Of a stretch of 64,000 nucleotides of DNA, positions 53,803-62,893 are shown in pieces. Within the stretch, counting starts at the first letter, position 1; each line of letters begins with the position of its first letter. The notes below the pieces were generated by a model, which was not told where the DNA came from, made no database searches, and worked only from the letters and a program-made list of their open reading frames with translations. The position numbers were made by a program, and so were the translations under genes. Source of the stretch: an uncultured Lachnospiraceae bacterium (GTDB lineage: Bacteria; Bacillota; Clostridia; Lachnospirales; Lachnospiraceae); the NCBI GenBank assembly GCA_910578335.1, contig CAJTPU010000006.1:82215-146214 (forward strand). Reading direction: 5' to 3'.

Positions 53803-54005
53803 AAGCCAGTCCGTACAGAGGGGGAATGGGATTAGCATTGGGCAAGATTAAAGTGGACGGATTGGAACGAGAAAAGGAAGTCATGGGGAAATTAGCTGAT
53901 ATACAAGACAGAGGAATTTTATCGTGTATGGAGGCAGGGTATACGAGTATACGGCTTGCGGAGCTTGTAACAGGAGAATCCGTCAGCCGTTTTGATTTTT
54001 CGTAA
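53803..54005 (+). pseudogene. Decayed duplicate of vbhA antitoxin and fic
   Basis: Homologous to 48666-49004. The antitoxin start ATG has become AAG (53803), a base is missing near 53831 and the antitoxin's second half is deleted. The remainder joins directly to fic codons (LADIQDRGILSCMEAGYTSI; RLAELVTGESVSRFDF) and stops at TAA 54003-54005, before the catalytic Fic motif. Confidence 0.8.
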
Positions 54006-54139
54006 AGCAGATGGAAGTGTAACCGGAGCTTATGTCAGTGCAAATGAGAAAAATCCGGCTTAAAAGTATGGAATAGGTTTTGACGGTTTTCAGGCTGGCT
54101 CAATACAACAATACGGAACGTTTTGGAGATAAAATAATC

Positions 54140-55363
54140 ATGGAACCATATTTTGACGACATGGAAGAGGATTGGGAAGAAGAAAGAGAATACCGCGCCC
54201 GCCTTGAGAGGAGAAGGCGTATGCGCCGTGAGAGACAGCGGCGCATAAGAAGGCAGCGTATGTATAGAAGGCTTTTTTGCCTGGGGATAATTGTTGTGGC
54301 GGCGGTTTTCATTGGCGTAGCCGTAATATCCGGCAGCAAAGCAAAAGGAAATAGCATACAGCCGCAGGCACAAAAGACGGCTGCAGCAAAATGGATTGGA
54401 ATGAAGTGTTTGGAAAAGGCTGGGGAGGGGCTGACGGCGGAGGCGAAAACGGAAGCCGCAATAGAAGGAGCAACAGCGATAGGGGAAGGGGCAGCAGATG
54501 CGGAGACAGACACATCAGAACCGGAAGAGGAAGCGCCTGCTTATTACTTTGCGGCGACACCGAATACCGTAACTATCTATAGCGAAGAAGTCATGAGTAC
54601 AAATGCGATTTTGATTGCGGAAAATACGAATACCGTCATTGCCATTAAGGGGGTGGAAGAGCGGATTTCTCCGGCATCCATGACTAAGGTGCTGACGGTA
54701 CTGGTGGCGGCAGAGCATCTCACGGAAGCGGATTTGGATGACACTTTCACTATGACCTTGGAAATTACGGACTACGCCTATGTCAATGACTGCAGTTCGG
54801 TGGGATTTTTAAATGGGGAAGAAGTGACGGTACGCGATTTGTTTTATGGAACGATACTGCCGTCCGGAGGAGATGCGGCAGTAGGGCTTGCAACCTATGT
54901 GGCGGGCTCTCACGAGGCGTTTGTCGATATGATGAATGCAAAGCTGGAAGAGCTTGGAATTGCGGAAAGCGCACATTTTACTAACTGCGTGGGGCTTTAT
55001 GATGAAAATCACTATTGTACCGTCTATGATGTGGCTGTCATTATGAAAGCGGCAATGCAGAATGAGCTTTGCAGAGAATTTTTGTCTGCACATATTTACA
55101 CAACCGCGCCTACGGAGCAGCATCCGGAAGGAATTACCATGTCGAACTGGTTCTTGCGGAGAATTGAAGACAAGGACACGGGAGGAGAAGTACTGTGTGC
55201 TAAGACGGGATATGTAACGCAGGCAGGAAGCTGTGCGGTAAGCTATGGTATTTTTGCAGGCGGAACACCGTACATCTGTGTGACGGCGAATGCAAGCAGC
55301 AGTTGGCGCTGCATCTATGACCAGGTGGAAATTTTTAACCGCTATATTCCGTCCGCGGAATAA
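54140..55363 (+). CDS. D-alanyl-D-alanine carboxypeptidase (DacF-type PBP)
   Basis: 407 residues. An acidic then strongly Arg-rich cytoplasmic N-terminus precedes a membrane helix (about 46-64) acting as anchor rather than a cleavable signal. The penicillin-binding motifs are S180-M-T-K183 (ISPASMTKVLTV), SGGD (TILPSGGDAAVG) in the SxN position, and KTG (CAKTGYVTQAG). It trims the terminal D-Ala of peptidoglycan stems. The low-complexity linker (about 95-135) is Ala/Glu-rich. The ATG at 54140 is chosen over a TTG at 54080. Confidence 0.92.
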   Translation: MEPYFDDMEEDWEEEREYRARLERRRRMRRERQRRIRRQRMYRRLFCLGIIVVAAVFIGVAVISGSKAKGNSIQPQAQKTAAAKWIGMKCLEKAGEGLTAEAKTEAAIEGATAIGEGAADAETDTSEPEEEAPAYYFAATPNTVTIYSEEVMSTNAILIAENTNTVIAIKGVEERISPASMTKVLTVLVAAEHLTEADLDDTFTMTLEITDYAYVNDCSSVGFLNGEEVTVRDLFYGTILPSGGDAAVGLATYVAGSHEAFVDMMNAKLEELGIAESAHFTNCVGLYDENHYCTVYDVAVIMKAAMQNELCREFLSAHIYTTAPTEQHPEGITMSNWFLRRIEDKDTGGEVLCAKTGYVTQAGSCAVSYGIFAGGTPYICVTANASSSWRCIYDQVEIFNRYIPSAE

Positions 55364-55377
55364 TTTGCACAACAGGG

Positions 55378-55406
55378 TTGACATTTTTTTACAGCCGATA
55401 TATACT
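55378..55406 (+). promoter_or_regulatory. Sigma-A promoter of the fatty acid operon
   Basis: Consensus TTGACA at 55378-55383, 17-bp spacer, TATACT at 55401-55406, about 75 bp upstream of acpP. The start of transcription should fall inside the first operator. Confidence 0.85.
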
Positions 55407-55450
55407 TTGATAGTCAAATACTTTGATATTCAAAATATTTGACTATCAAA
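55406..55450 (+). promoter_or_regulatory. Three tandem TTTGANNNTCAAA operators (FabT-like)
   Basis: TTTGATAGTCAAA (55406-55418), TTTGATATTCAAA (55422-55434) and TTTGACTATCAAA (55438-55450), centres exactly 16 bp apart. The half-sites match the known streptococcal FabT operator TTTGAtnnTCAAA-type palindrome. They begin at the last base of the -10 and cover about the first 38 transcribed bases, a repressing position. The MarR gene at 62894 is the likely ligand. Confidence 0.85.
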
Positions 55451-55481
55451 CGAAATACATAGCGAAAAAGGAGAAAAAAGC

Positions 55482-55712
55482 ATGTTTGAGAGAGTAGTGG
55501 AAATCATAAAGGAGCAGCTTAACTTGGAGAGCGCAGAAATTGGAATGGAAACTTCATTTAAGGACGACCTTGATGTGGATTCCCTTGATTTGTTTGAACT
55601 GGTAATGGCACTGGAAGAGGAATATGGGATTGAAATCCCTTCGGAGGACCAGGAACGGATTACAACGGTGGGAGCCGTTATCGAATATTTAAAGGACAAA
55701 GGGGTAGAGTAA
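55482..55712 (+). CDS. acpP: Acyl carrier protein
   Basis: 76 residues. The 4'-phosphopantetheine site is Ser34 in DVDSLDLFELVMALEEEYG. It carries growing acyl chains for the enzymes encoded downstream. The ribosome site is AAAGGAG. Its stop overlaps the fabK start (TAATG). Confidence 0.96.
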   Translation: MFERVVEIIKEQLNLESAEIGMETSFKDDLDVDSLDLFELVMALEEEYGIEIPSEDQERITTVGAVIEYLKDKGVE

Positions 55713-56650
55713 TGAAAACCAGAATTACGGAGTTGTTGGGAATCGCATACCCTATTTTTCAGGGCGGTATGGCATGGGTGGCGGAACACAGCCTTGCGGC
55801 GGCGGTATCCGAGGCAGGCGGGCTTGGTATCATCGGTGCAGCCAGTGCGCCCGCAGAGGTAGTGCGGGAAGAAATCAGGAAAGCGAGGGAACTGACGAAA
55901 AAGCCCATAGGCGTCAACATCATGCTGATGAACCCCAATGCGCCCGAGGTGGCGAAGGTGGTGCTGGAGGAGGGGGTCAAGGTAGTGACGACCGGTGCCG
56001 GCAATCCGGCAAAGTTCATGGATGCTTTCAGGGAAGGCGGCGTCAAGGTGATTCCTGTGGTGGCAAGCGTTGCCATGGCGAAGATGATGGAGCGCTGCGG
56101 TGCTGCGGCTGTGGTGGCTGAGGGCACGGAGTCAGGCGGACATATTGGCTCTATTACGACTATGTGTCTGGTGCCGCAGGTGGTGGATGCCGTGCAGATA
56201 CCCGTGATTGCGGCAGGCGGCATCTGCGACGGCAGAGGTTTTGCGGCGGCGCGTATGCTGGGAGCTGAGGCAGTGCAGATGGGGACAAGGTTTATTGTGG
56301 CAAAGGAATCCATTGTCCATCAGAATTTCAAAGAAAAAGTGATAAAGGCGAAGGATATTGACTCGGAAGTGACAGGTGCGAGCACAGGACATCCGGTGCG
56401 CCAGATACGCAACCAGATGTCGCGGGAATATCTTCGTCTGGAAAAGGAAGGCGCAGGTCTTGAGGAGCTGGAGCAGTTAACGCTGGGCTCTCTGCGCAGG
56501 GCGGTTATGGATGGCGACACTGTGACCGGCACGCTGATGGCGGGACAGATTGCGGGTCTGGTGAAGAAGGAGCAGTCCTGCAAGGAAATCATAGAGGAAA
56601 TCATGCAGGAAGCCGGTATTTTGTTTGCAAAGGCAGGAAGAGAAGCATAA
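55712..56650 (+). CDS. fabK: FabK, FMN-dependent enoyl-ACP reductase II
   Basis: 312 residues, nitronate-monooxygenase fold. It shows FQGGMAWVAEHSLAAAVSEA, EGTESGGHIGSITT (with the FabK catalytic-type His) and IAAGGICDGRGFAAARMLGA (FMN phosphate binding). It performs the last reduction of each elongation cycle and replaces FabI; FabK is insensitive to triclosan. Confidence 0.95.
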   Translation: MKTRITELLGIAYPIFQGGMAWVAEHSLAAAVSEAGGLGIIGAASAPAEVVREEIRKARELTKKPIGVNIMLMNPNAPEVAKVVLEEGVKVVTTGAGNPAKFMDAFREGGVKVIPVVASVAMAKMMERCGAAAVVAEGTESGGHIGSITTMCLVPQVVDAVQIPVIAAGGICDGRGFAAARMLGAEAVQMGTRFIVAKESIVHQNFKEKVIKAKDIDSEVTGASTGHPVRQIRNQMSREYLRLEKEGAGLEELEQLTLGSLRRAVMDGDTVTGTLMAGQIAGLVKKEQSCKEIIEEIMQEAGILFAKAGREA

Positions 56651-56691
56651 GCAATTTTATTGCTTCAAAAACAGAAAGGTGTGGTATTGTA

Positions 56692-57636
56692 ATGGGTAAG
56701 ATGGTGTTTATGTTTCCCGGGCAGGGAGCACAGTACGCAGGAATGGGAAAAGATTTTTATGAAAAGGAAAGTACGGCAAAAGAGATATTTGACAAGGCGA
56801 GTTATATTACAGGGCTGGATATTCCGGCAATCTGCTTTGAGGAAAACGACAGGCTTTCCGTTACAGAATACACGCAGATAGCCATGGTGACGGTTGAGAC
56901 TGCTATTTTGAAGGTGCTTGAGGAGCGGGGCATAAGAGCGCAGGCGGCGGCTGGCTTAAGCCTTGGAGAGTACGGCGCAATCGTGGCAGCGGGTGCCATG
57001 CGTGCCGATACGGCGTTTGCCATCGTGCGCCGAAGAGGGGTGTACATGCAGGAGGCGGTTCCTACGGGCGGCGCCATGGCGGCGGTGCTGGGGCTCTCGG
57101 CAGAAACAATTGAGGAAATTTGTGCACAAACAGAGGGCATTGTGTCTGTCGCCAATTACAATTGTCCCGGGCAGATTGTGATTACGGGAGAGGCGGATGC
57201 GGTAAGCCGGGCCGGGGAAGAATTGAAAGAAAAAGGCGCAAAACGCGTTATGCCGTTAAACGTCAGCGGACCCTTCCATTCCCGTATGCTGACGGGAGCA
57301 GGCGAGCGGCTGCGAAAGGACCTTGACAGGGCGCAGCTTCTTGATTTTTCCATTCCCTATGTGGCAAATTTGACGGCGGATTACGTGCGTTCTACGGAAC
57401 ATATCAGAGAGCTTTTAGAAAAACAGATTTCTTCCCCTGTTAGGTGGCAGCAGTCAGTAGAGCGGCTGCTGGCGGATGGATTCGACACCTTTGTGGAAAT
57501 CGGACCGGGCAGGACCTTGAGCAGTTTCGTGAAAAAAATAAAGGCGCAGGCAGCGGCGGGCGGAGAAATTACAGTGGTCAATGTAGATAAATACGAAGAC
57601 CTTGCAAAATGTATGGAGGTGCTGGAGCATGTCTGA
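56692..57636 (+). CDS. fabD: FabD, malonyl-CoA:ACP transacylase
   Basis: 314 residues. FPGQGAQYAGMGKDFY starts the domain; the nucleophile is Ser90 in GLSLGEYGAIV (Leu replaces the usual His in GHSxGE, a variant seen in clostridia). The catalytic His lies in NVSGPFHSRMLTGAGE. It loads malonyl onto AcpP. Overlaps fabG by 8 nt. Confidence 0.95.
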   Translation: MGKMVFMFPGQGAQYAGMGKDFYEKESTAKEIFDKASYITGLDIPAICFEENDRLSVTEYTQIAMVTVETAILKVLEERGIRAQAAAGLSLGEYGAIVAAGAMRADTAFAIVRRRGVYMQEAVPTGGAMAAVLGLSAETIEEICAQTEGIVSVANYNCPGQIVITGEADAVSRAGEELKEKGAKRVMPLNVSGPFHSRMLTGAGERLRKDLDRAQLLDFSIPYVANLTADYVRSTEHIRELLEKQISSPVRWQQSVERLLADGFDTFVEIGPGRTLSSFVKKIKAQAAAGGEITVVNVDKYEDLAKCMEVLEHV

Positions 57637-58369
57637 AAAAAAAGTGGCGCTGATAACCGGCGCGGGCAGGGGGATTGGAAGAGCAATTGCCTTAACCCTT
57701 GCGGAAAAAGGATTTTTTGTAGTGGTAAACTATAATGGTTCTGCGGCAAAGGCGCAGGAGACCGTGGAAATTATCAGGCAGTCGGGCGGCGAAGCGGTAA
57801 GCTGTGCCTGTGATGTGTCAGATTTCAATGCCTGCGGGGAAATGATGGCGGCGCTGATAAAAGACTACGGGCATATTGATGTGCTGGTAAATAATGCCGG
57901 TATTACGCGGGATAATCTGCTGATGAAGATGTCGGAGGAGGACTTTGACAAGGTGATTGCCGTCAATCTAAAAGGCTGCTTCAATACCATAAAGCATTTG
58001 TCCAGACAGCTTTTAAAGCAAAGAAGCGGTAAAATCATTAACATTTCTTCCGTTACCGGTGTGATGGGCAATGCGGGACAGGCAAATTACTGCGCGTCCA
58101 AGGCAGGCATTATCGGGCTGACCAAAAGTGCGGCAAGGGAGCTGGGCAGCCGCGGCATCACGGTGAACGCGGTGGCACCGGGATTTATTGAGACAGAAAT
58201 GACGGAAAGTCTGTCGGAGGCAGTAAAGAGCGCCCTGACGGAGCAGATTTTGTTAAAAAGAACCGGCAGGGCGGAGGAAGTGGCGGAGGTAGTCGCTTTT
58301 CTGGCGTCTTCTGCGGCAGATTATATGACAGGACAGGTCATATCCGTGGATGGCGGAATGGCGGTGTAA
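57629..58369 (+). CDS. fabG: FabG, 3-oxoacyl-ACP reductase
   Basis: 246 residues, short-chain dehydrogenase. The NADP(H) site is TGAGRGIGRAIA, then NNAGITRDNLLMKM, and the catalytic Ser-Tyr-Lys in INISSVTGVMGNAGQANYCA followed by SKAG. ATG 57629 lies inside the fabD end; an earlier start at 57602 is not needed. Confidence 0.96.
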   Translation: MSEKKVALITGAGRGIGRAIALTLAEKGFFVVVNYNGSAAKAQETVEIIRQSGGEAVSCACDVSDFNACGEMMAALIKDYGHIDVLVNNAGITRDNLLMKMSEEDFDKVIAVNLKGCFNTIKHLSRQLLKQRSGKIINISSVTGVMGNAGQANYCASKAGIIGLTKSAARELGSRGITVNAVAPGFIETEMTESLSEAVKSALTEQILLKRTGRAEEVAEVVAFLASSAADYMTGQVISVDGGMAV

Positions 58370-58387
58370 AGAGAAGGGAGCGATGAT

Positions 58388-59623
58388 ATGAGCAGACGAG
58401 TAGTAGTAACTGGAATGGGCGCTGTCACCCCTATCGGGCTGAATGTGAAGGATTTTTTTGCGTCCGTAAAGGCAGGAAAACATGGGTTTGGCACGATTAC
58501 GAGATTTGACAGCACGGACTATAAATGTCATATGGCGGCTGAGCTGAAGGGCTTTGACGCGAAAAATTACATGGATTTTAAGGCGGCGAAGCGTATGGAG
58601 GCTTTTAGCCAGATGGCGGTAGTGGCGGCGCAGGAGGCATTTTCAGATGCGGGGCTTTCCATGGAGGAAGAGGATGCCTACCGGGTAGGCTGCTCGGTAG
58701 GCTCCGGAATCGGAAGCCTGCAGGCGATAGAAAGAGAGTATGAAAAGCTGGTAAACAAAGGACCTTCCAAAATCAACCCGCTGCTTGTGCCGCTGATGAT
58801 TTCCAATATGGCGGCGGGGAATGTATCCATCCGTTTTGGGCTCAAAGGAAAAAACATCAATGTGGTGACGGCATGTGCGACGGGCACAAATTCCATCGGT
58901 GAGGCATTCCGCAGTATTCAGTACGGCGATGCTGATGTTATGCTGGCGGGCGGCACGGAAAGCGCGGTTACGCCACTTGGTATAGGGGGCTTCTGCGCTC
59001 TGACAGCTTTGAGTACGGTGGAGGACCCTGACCGCTGTTCCCTGCCTTTTGACAAAAACCGGAGCGGCTTTGTGATGGGAGAGGGAGCGGGCATTGTAGT
59101 GCTGGAAGAACTGGAGCACGCTAAGAAGCGGGGCGCCCATATCTATGCGGAGGTGCTCGGCTACGGCTGCAGCGCGGATGCCTATCATATTACGTCTCCT
59201 GCAGAGGACGGCAGCGGCGCGGCGCGCGCCATGGAATGCGCCATAGCGGACGGCGGGCTTGTGCCTTCGGATATTACGTATATCAATGCCCATGGAACGG
59301 CGACACATCACAACGATTTGTTTGAGACGCGGGCAATCAAGCTGGTATTTGGCGAACATGCAAGGAAGCTGCGAATCAACTCTACCAAGTCCATGATAGG
59401 GCATCTGCTGGGAGCTGCGGGCGCAGTGGAATTCATTACCTGCGTAAAGGAAATAGAGGAAGGCTTTATTCACAAAACGGTGGGCTATGAGACGCCGGAC
59501 GAGGAGCTTTCATTGAATTACTGTAAAGAAGCATACAAGGAAGAAGTTCCTTATGCCCTCAGCAATTCCCTTGGGTTTGGCGGGCACAATGCGAGCATCC
59601 TAATCGGAAAGGCAAGGTTATAA
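58388..59623 (+). CDS. fabF: FabF, 3-oxoacyl-ACP synthase II
   Basis: 411 residues. The catalytic triad is Cys163 (VVTACATGTNSIGEAF), His in NAHGTATHHND, and His in KSMIGHLLGAAGAVE. It condenses malonyl-ACP with growing acyl-ACP. fabZ starts 2 nt later. Confidence 0.97.
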   Translation: MSRRVVVTGMGAVTPIGLNVKDFFASVKAGKHGFGTITRFDSTDYKCHMAAELKGFDAKNYMDFKAAKRMEAFSQMAVVAAQEAFSDAGLSMEEEDAYRVGCSVGSGIGSLQAIEREYEKLVNKGPSKINPLLVPLMISNMAAGNVSIRFGLKGKNINVVTACATGTNSIGEAFRSIQYGDADVMLAGGTESAVTPLGIGGFCALTALSTVEDPDRCSLPFDKNRSGFVMGEGAGIVVLEELEHAKKRGAHIYAEVLGYGCSADAYHITSPAEDGSGAARAMECAIADGGLVPSDITYINAHGTATHHNDLFETRAIKLVFGEHARKLRINSTKSMIGHLLGAAGAVEFITCVKEIEEGFIHKTVGYETPDEELSLNYCKEAYKEEVPYALSNSLGFGGHNASILIGKARL

Positions 59624-59625
59624 CG

Positions 59626-60054
59626 ATGGCTGTATTGACAACGAAAGAAATTATGGAAATCATACCGCACAGACAGCCCTTTATGCTGCTTGATGCAGTG
59701 GAGGAGCTGACGCCCGGCGTGAGAGCGGTGGCAAAAAAATGTGTGTCCTACAACGAACCGTTCTTTCAGGGACATTTCCCGAATGAGCCGGTGATGCCGG
59801 GGGTGCTGATTATAGAGGCACTGGCGCAGACAGGAGCGGTAACCGTCTTAAGTGAGGAGGAAAACAAAGGAAAGACCGTGTATTTTGCCGGCATAAACGC
59901 GGCAAAGTTCAAGAAAAAGGTAGTGCCCGGAGATGTGCTAATGCTGGAGACGGAGATTGTCAGGAAAAAGGGACCTATCGGCGTGGGCAAAGCAACTGCG
60001 ACTGTGGAGGGCAAGGTGGTGGCACAGGCGGAAATTACCTTTGCCATTTCGTAA
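59626..60054 (+). CDS. fabZ: FabZ, 3-hydroxyacyl-ACP dehydratase
   Basis: 142 residues, hot-dog fold. The catalytic His50 is in FFQGHFPNEPVMPG and Glu64 in IIEALAQTGAV; the IPHRQPFMLLDAV opening is typical. In many Firmicutes accB and accC flank fabZ; here they are missing. Confidence 0.96.
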   Translation: MAVLTTKEIMEIIPHRQPFMLLDAVEELTPGVRAVAKKCVSYNEPFFQGHFPNEPVMPGVLIIEALAQTGAVTVLSEEENKGKTVYFAGINAAKFKKKVVPGDVLMLETEIVRKKGPIGVGKATATVEGKVVAQAEITFAIS

Positions 60055-60091
60055 TAAGCTGTTTGGCGGAAAATGATTTTGGAGGCGGAAT

Positions 60092-61870
60092 ATGTCTGAA
60101 GTATGGCGTAACAGAACTTACATATCCATTTACAAGAACAAGAATAAGGAAAAAGTAAGACGTTTCCCCCTGATAGGATGGAAGACGGCGCAAAAAGAAA
60201 CAAAAACGGCAGAAGCTGTAACGGAAGAGAAAAAGACAGTAGTCTGTCCTGCCTGCGGCAGGGAACTGGACAGGGCAGAGGTGGTAACAAACTGCTATAT
60301 CTGCACGGTATGCGGGGGGTATTTCCGCATCAGGACAAACAACCGGATTCGCATGGTGTGCGACAGAAATACCTTTACCGAATGGTTTGCGGAGATTGCG
60401 GGCAGCAATCCGCTGCATTTTCCCGATTATGAAGAGAAGCTTAAGGAAGTCAGGGAAAAGACAGGTCTTTTAGAAGGATTTACGGTCGGCGCTGGGGAAA
60501 TTTATGGAGAAAAAGCCGTGATAGGCGTATGCGACGCCCGTTTTCTGATGGGAAGCATGGGGCATGTGGTAGGAGAAAAGATTGCCCTTGCCGTGGAGCG
60601 GGCGACCGAAGAAAAGCTGCCGGTTATTCTGTTCACCTGTTCCGGCGGTGCCAGAATGCAGGAGGGCATGATATCTTTGATGCAGATGGCAAAAACCGCG
60701 GCGGCAATTAAAAAACATGCGGATGCGGGGCTTTTGTATGTGACGGTGCTGACAGACCCGACAACCGGCGGCGTGACGGCAAGCTTTGCCATGCTGGGAG
60801 ACATTATTCTGGCAGAGCCGGGGGCGCTTATCGGCTTTGCAGGACCGAGAGTGATAGAGCAGACGATTGGACAGAAGCTGCCCAAAGGCTTTCAGCGGGC
60901 GGAATTTCAGAAAGAGCACGGGTTTGTGGACAGTGTGGTAGAAAGAGACGATTTGAAAAGGGTATTGTACGAAATACTGCAATCTCACAGAATTTCGATG
61001 GCAAACCGCGATTTTAGCTGTTTTACGGAGGAAATCACAGATTTTAACCCGTCTGAGCTGCACAAGGAAAGTTTGGCAAAAACGCCGCTAAAAACGCCTT
61101 GGGAGAAGGTCAAGGAGGCGAGAAGCATTGGCAGACCCTCCGCACTTACCTATATCAACCTTATCTTTGAAAATTTTCTGGAGCTGCATGGGGACAGAAG
61201 CTATGGAGACGACAAGGCAGTCGTGGGGGGCATTGCCACGCTTTACGGACAGCCGGTTACCGTTATCGGCATTCAAAAGGGCAACAGCGCGGACGAATGT
61301 GCCATGCGCAACTATGGCATGGCGTCTCCGGAAGGATACCGCAAGGCACTTCGGCTGATGAAACAGGCGGAGAAATTTCACCGTCCGGTTATCTGTTTTA
61401 TCAATACTTCGGGCGCTTACCCGGGAATGGAAGCAGAAGAGCGGGGACAGGGAGAGGCAATTGCCAGGAATTTGTTTGAAATGTCTTCCCTGAAGGTGCC
61501 GGTGCTGTCCGTTGTCATTGGGGAAGGAGGAAGCGGCGGAGCGCTGGGGCTTGCCGTGGGAAATGAGGTGTGGATGCTGGAAAATTCCACCTATTCCGTC
61601 CTTTCGCCGGAAGGCTTTGCCTCTATCCTGTGGAAGGATAAAAACAGGGCGGAGGAAGCGGCGGAGCTGATGGGCATCACGGCGGATGAATTAAAACGTC
61701 TTTTTGTGATTGAGACGGTAATTCCGGAGTACGGAAGTGCAGACGCTTCCACCGTGGAGGATATTGCCGGCTTTATGAAGGCACATATGGTCACATTTTT
61801 GCAGAAATTTGACGGAATGGACGGGGCTGCGGTTGCAGAGAACCGCTATCAGAGATTCCGAAAGTTTTAA
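60092..61870 (+). CDS. accDA: AccDA, single-chain acetyl-CoA carboxylase carboxyltransferase (beta-alpha fusion)
   Basis: 592 residues. The AccD half (about 1-300) has a Cys4 zinc ribbon (Cys52, 55, 71, 74) and oxyanion motifs (FTCSGGARMQEGM; LTDPTTGGVTASFAMLGD). The AccA half (about 305-592) includes TYINLIFENFLELHGDRSYG and FINTSGAYPGMEAEERGQGE. In most bacteria these are two subunits; here one reading frame has no stop between them. It transfers the carboxyl from biotin to acetyl-CoA. Confidence 0.95.
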   Translation: MSEVWRNRTYISIYKNKNKEKVRRFPLIGWKTAQKETKTAEAVTEEKKTVVCPACGRELDRAEVVTNCYICTVCGGYFRIRTNNRIRMVCDRNTFTEWFAEIAGSNPLHFPDYEEKLKEVREKTGLLEGFTVGAGEIYGEKAVIGVCDARFLMGSMGHVVGEKIALAVERATEEKLPVILFTCSGGARMQEGMISLMQMAKTAAAIKKHADAGLLYVTVLTDPTTGGVTASFAMLGDIILAEPGALIGFAGPRVIEQTIGQKLPKGFQRAEFQKEHGFVDSVVERDDLKRVLYEILQSHRISMANRDFSCFTEEITDFNPSELHKESLAKTPLKTPWEKVKEARSIGRPSALTYINLIFENFLELHGDRSYGDDKAVVGGIATLYGQPVTVIGIQKGNSADECAMRNYGMASPEGYRKALRLMKQAEKFHRPVICFINTSGAYPGMEAEERGQGEAIARNLFEMSSLKVPVLSVVIGEGGSGGALGLAVGNEVWMLENSTYSVLSPEGFASILWKDKNRAEEAAELMGITADELKRLFVIETVIPEYGSADASTVEDIAGFMKAHMVTFLQKFDGMDGAAVAENRYQRFRKF

Positions 61871-61901
61871 AGGAGAAAACATAAATCTGAGGAGGAAGGA
61901 C

Positions 61902-62864
61902 ATGCCGGCAAGAATGATAGGAACAGGGAGCGCGCTTCCCAAAAAGGCTTTTGGCAACAAGGAATTGGAAAAGCTGGTAGATACCACGGATGAGTGGATA
62001 AAGAGCCGCACGGGCATAGAAAACCGGTACATTGCAGTGGAGGAGAGCACCACATCTATGGCGGTGGAGGCGGCAAAGCGCGCCATGGAGGACGCAGGCG
62101 TCGGAGCAGAGGAGCTGGATTTGATTATTGTGGGAACCATATCGGGCGATATGTGCTTTCCCTCCACCGCATGTCAGGTACAGAGCGCTATCTTAGCCAC
62201 GAATGCCACAGCCTTTGACATCAATGCGGCATGTGCCGGATTTTTGTTCGGGCTTACCATTGCAGAGGCGTACATGAAAGCAGGTATGGCGCAGACGGCG
62301 CTGGTAATAGGAGCGGAAACCCTTTCTAAGATGATGGACTGGAACGATAGAAGCACCTGCGTTTTGTTTGGGGACGGTGCGGGCGCCGCCGTTATAAAGA
62401 AGGAAGAAACCGGTATTGAGGGCATCGTGCAAGGTTCTGACGGTGCAAGGGGCGGCGCGCTTGTCTGTAAAAACAGACCGGTCAACAATCCTTTTGTACA
62501 CAACGGGTTTCTGACAGACTACACGAAGATGGACGGGCAGGCGGTATATAAGTTTGCGGTTCAAACTGTGCCAAGAGCAATCGAGGAGGTTTTGGACAAA
62601 ACAGGCGTGAAGGCGGAGGAGATAAAATATTTTCTGCTGCATCAGGCAAATATCCGCATTATCGAATCGGTTGCCAGAAAATTGAATCAGCCAATCTCCA
62701 AATTTCCTGCAAATCTGCAGGAGTGCGGCAATATATCTGCGGGCAGCGTGCCTATTTTACTGGATTTTGTAAATAAGTCGGGCAAACTTGTAAGAGGAGA
62801 TAAAATTGTGCTGGCGGGGTTTGGAGCCGGACTGACATGGGGAGCCGCGGTGCTTACGTGGTAA
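61902..62864 (+). CDS. fabH: FabH, 3-oxoacyl-ACP synthase III
   Basis: 320 residues from ATG 61902 (GAGGAGGAAGGA upstream). The triad is Cys111 (FDINAACAGFLFGL), His in FLLHQANIRI, and Asn in CGNISAGSVPILLD. It starts chains by condensing acyl-CoA with malonyl-ACP. Its place near the end of the operon, rather than the beginning, is unusual. Confidence 0.96.
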   Translation: MPARMIGTGSALPKKAFGNKELEKLVDTTDEWIKSRTGIENRYIAVEESTTSMAVEAAKRAMEDAGVGAEELDLIIVGTISGDMCFPSTACQVQSAILATNATAFDINAACAGFLFGLTIAEAYMKAGMAQTALVIGAETLSKMMDWNDRSTCVLFGDGAGAAVIKKEETGIEGIVQGSDGARGGALVCKNRPVNNPFVHNGFLTDYTKMDGQAVYKFAVQTVPRAIEEVLDKTGVKAEEIKYFLLHQANIRIIESVARKLNQPISKFPANLQECGNISAGSVPILLDFVNKSGKLVRGDKIVLAGFGAGLTWGAAVLTW

Positions 62865-62893
62865 AAAAGCGTGGAATGTGAAACGGAGAGAAT

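Larger units (their letters stand above)
53433..54139 (+). other. 707-nt gap holding repeat copies and a decayed vbhA-fic remnant
   Basis: No intact gene. In order: segment C (53510-53636), the tsf-tail/terminator direct repeat (53622-53767), a pseudogene pair (53803-54005), then about 130 nt leading into dacF. A possible weak promoter TTGACG (54080) -18- TACAAC (54104) lies before dacF. Confidence 0.7.

Noticed and set aside
55394..55401. GCCGATAT upstream of acpP as a SigD -10
   Set aside because: No TAAA lies 15 bp upstream, while a perfect sigma-A promoter overlaps it.
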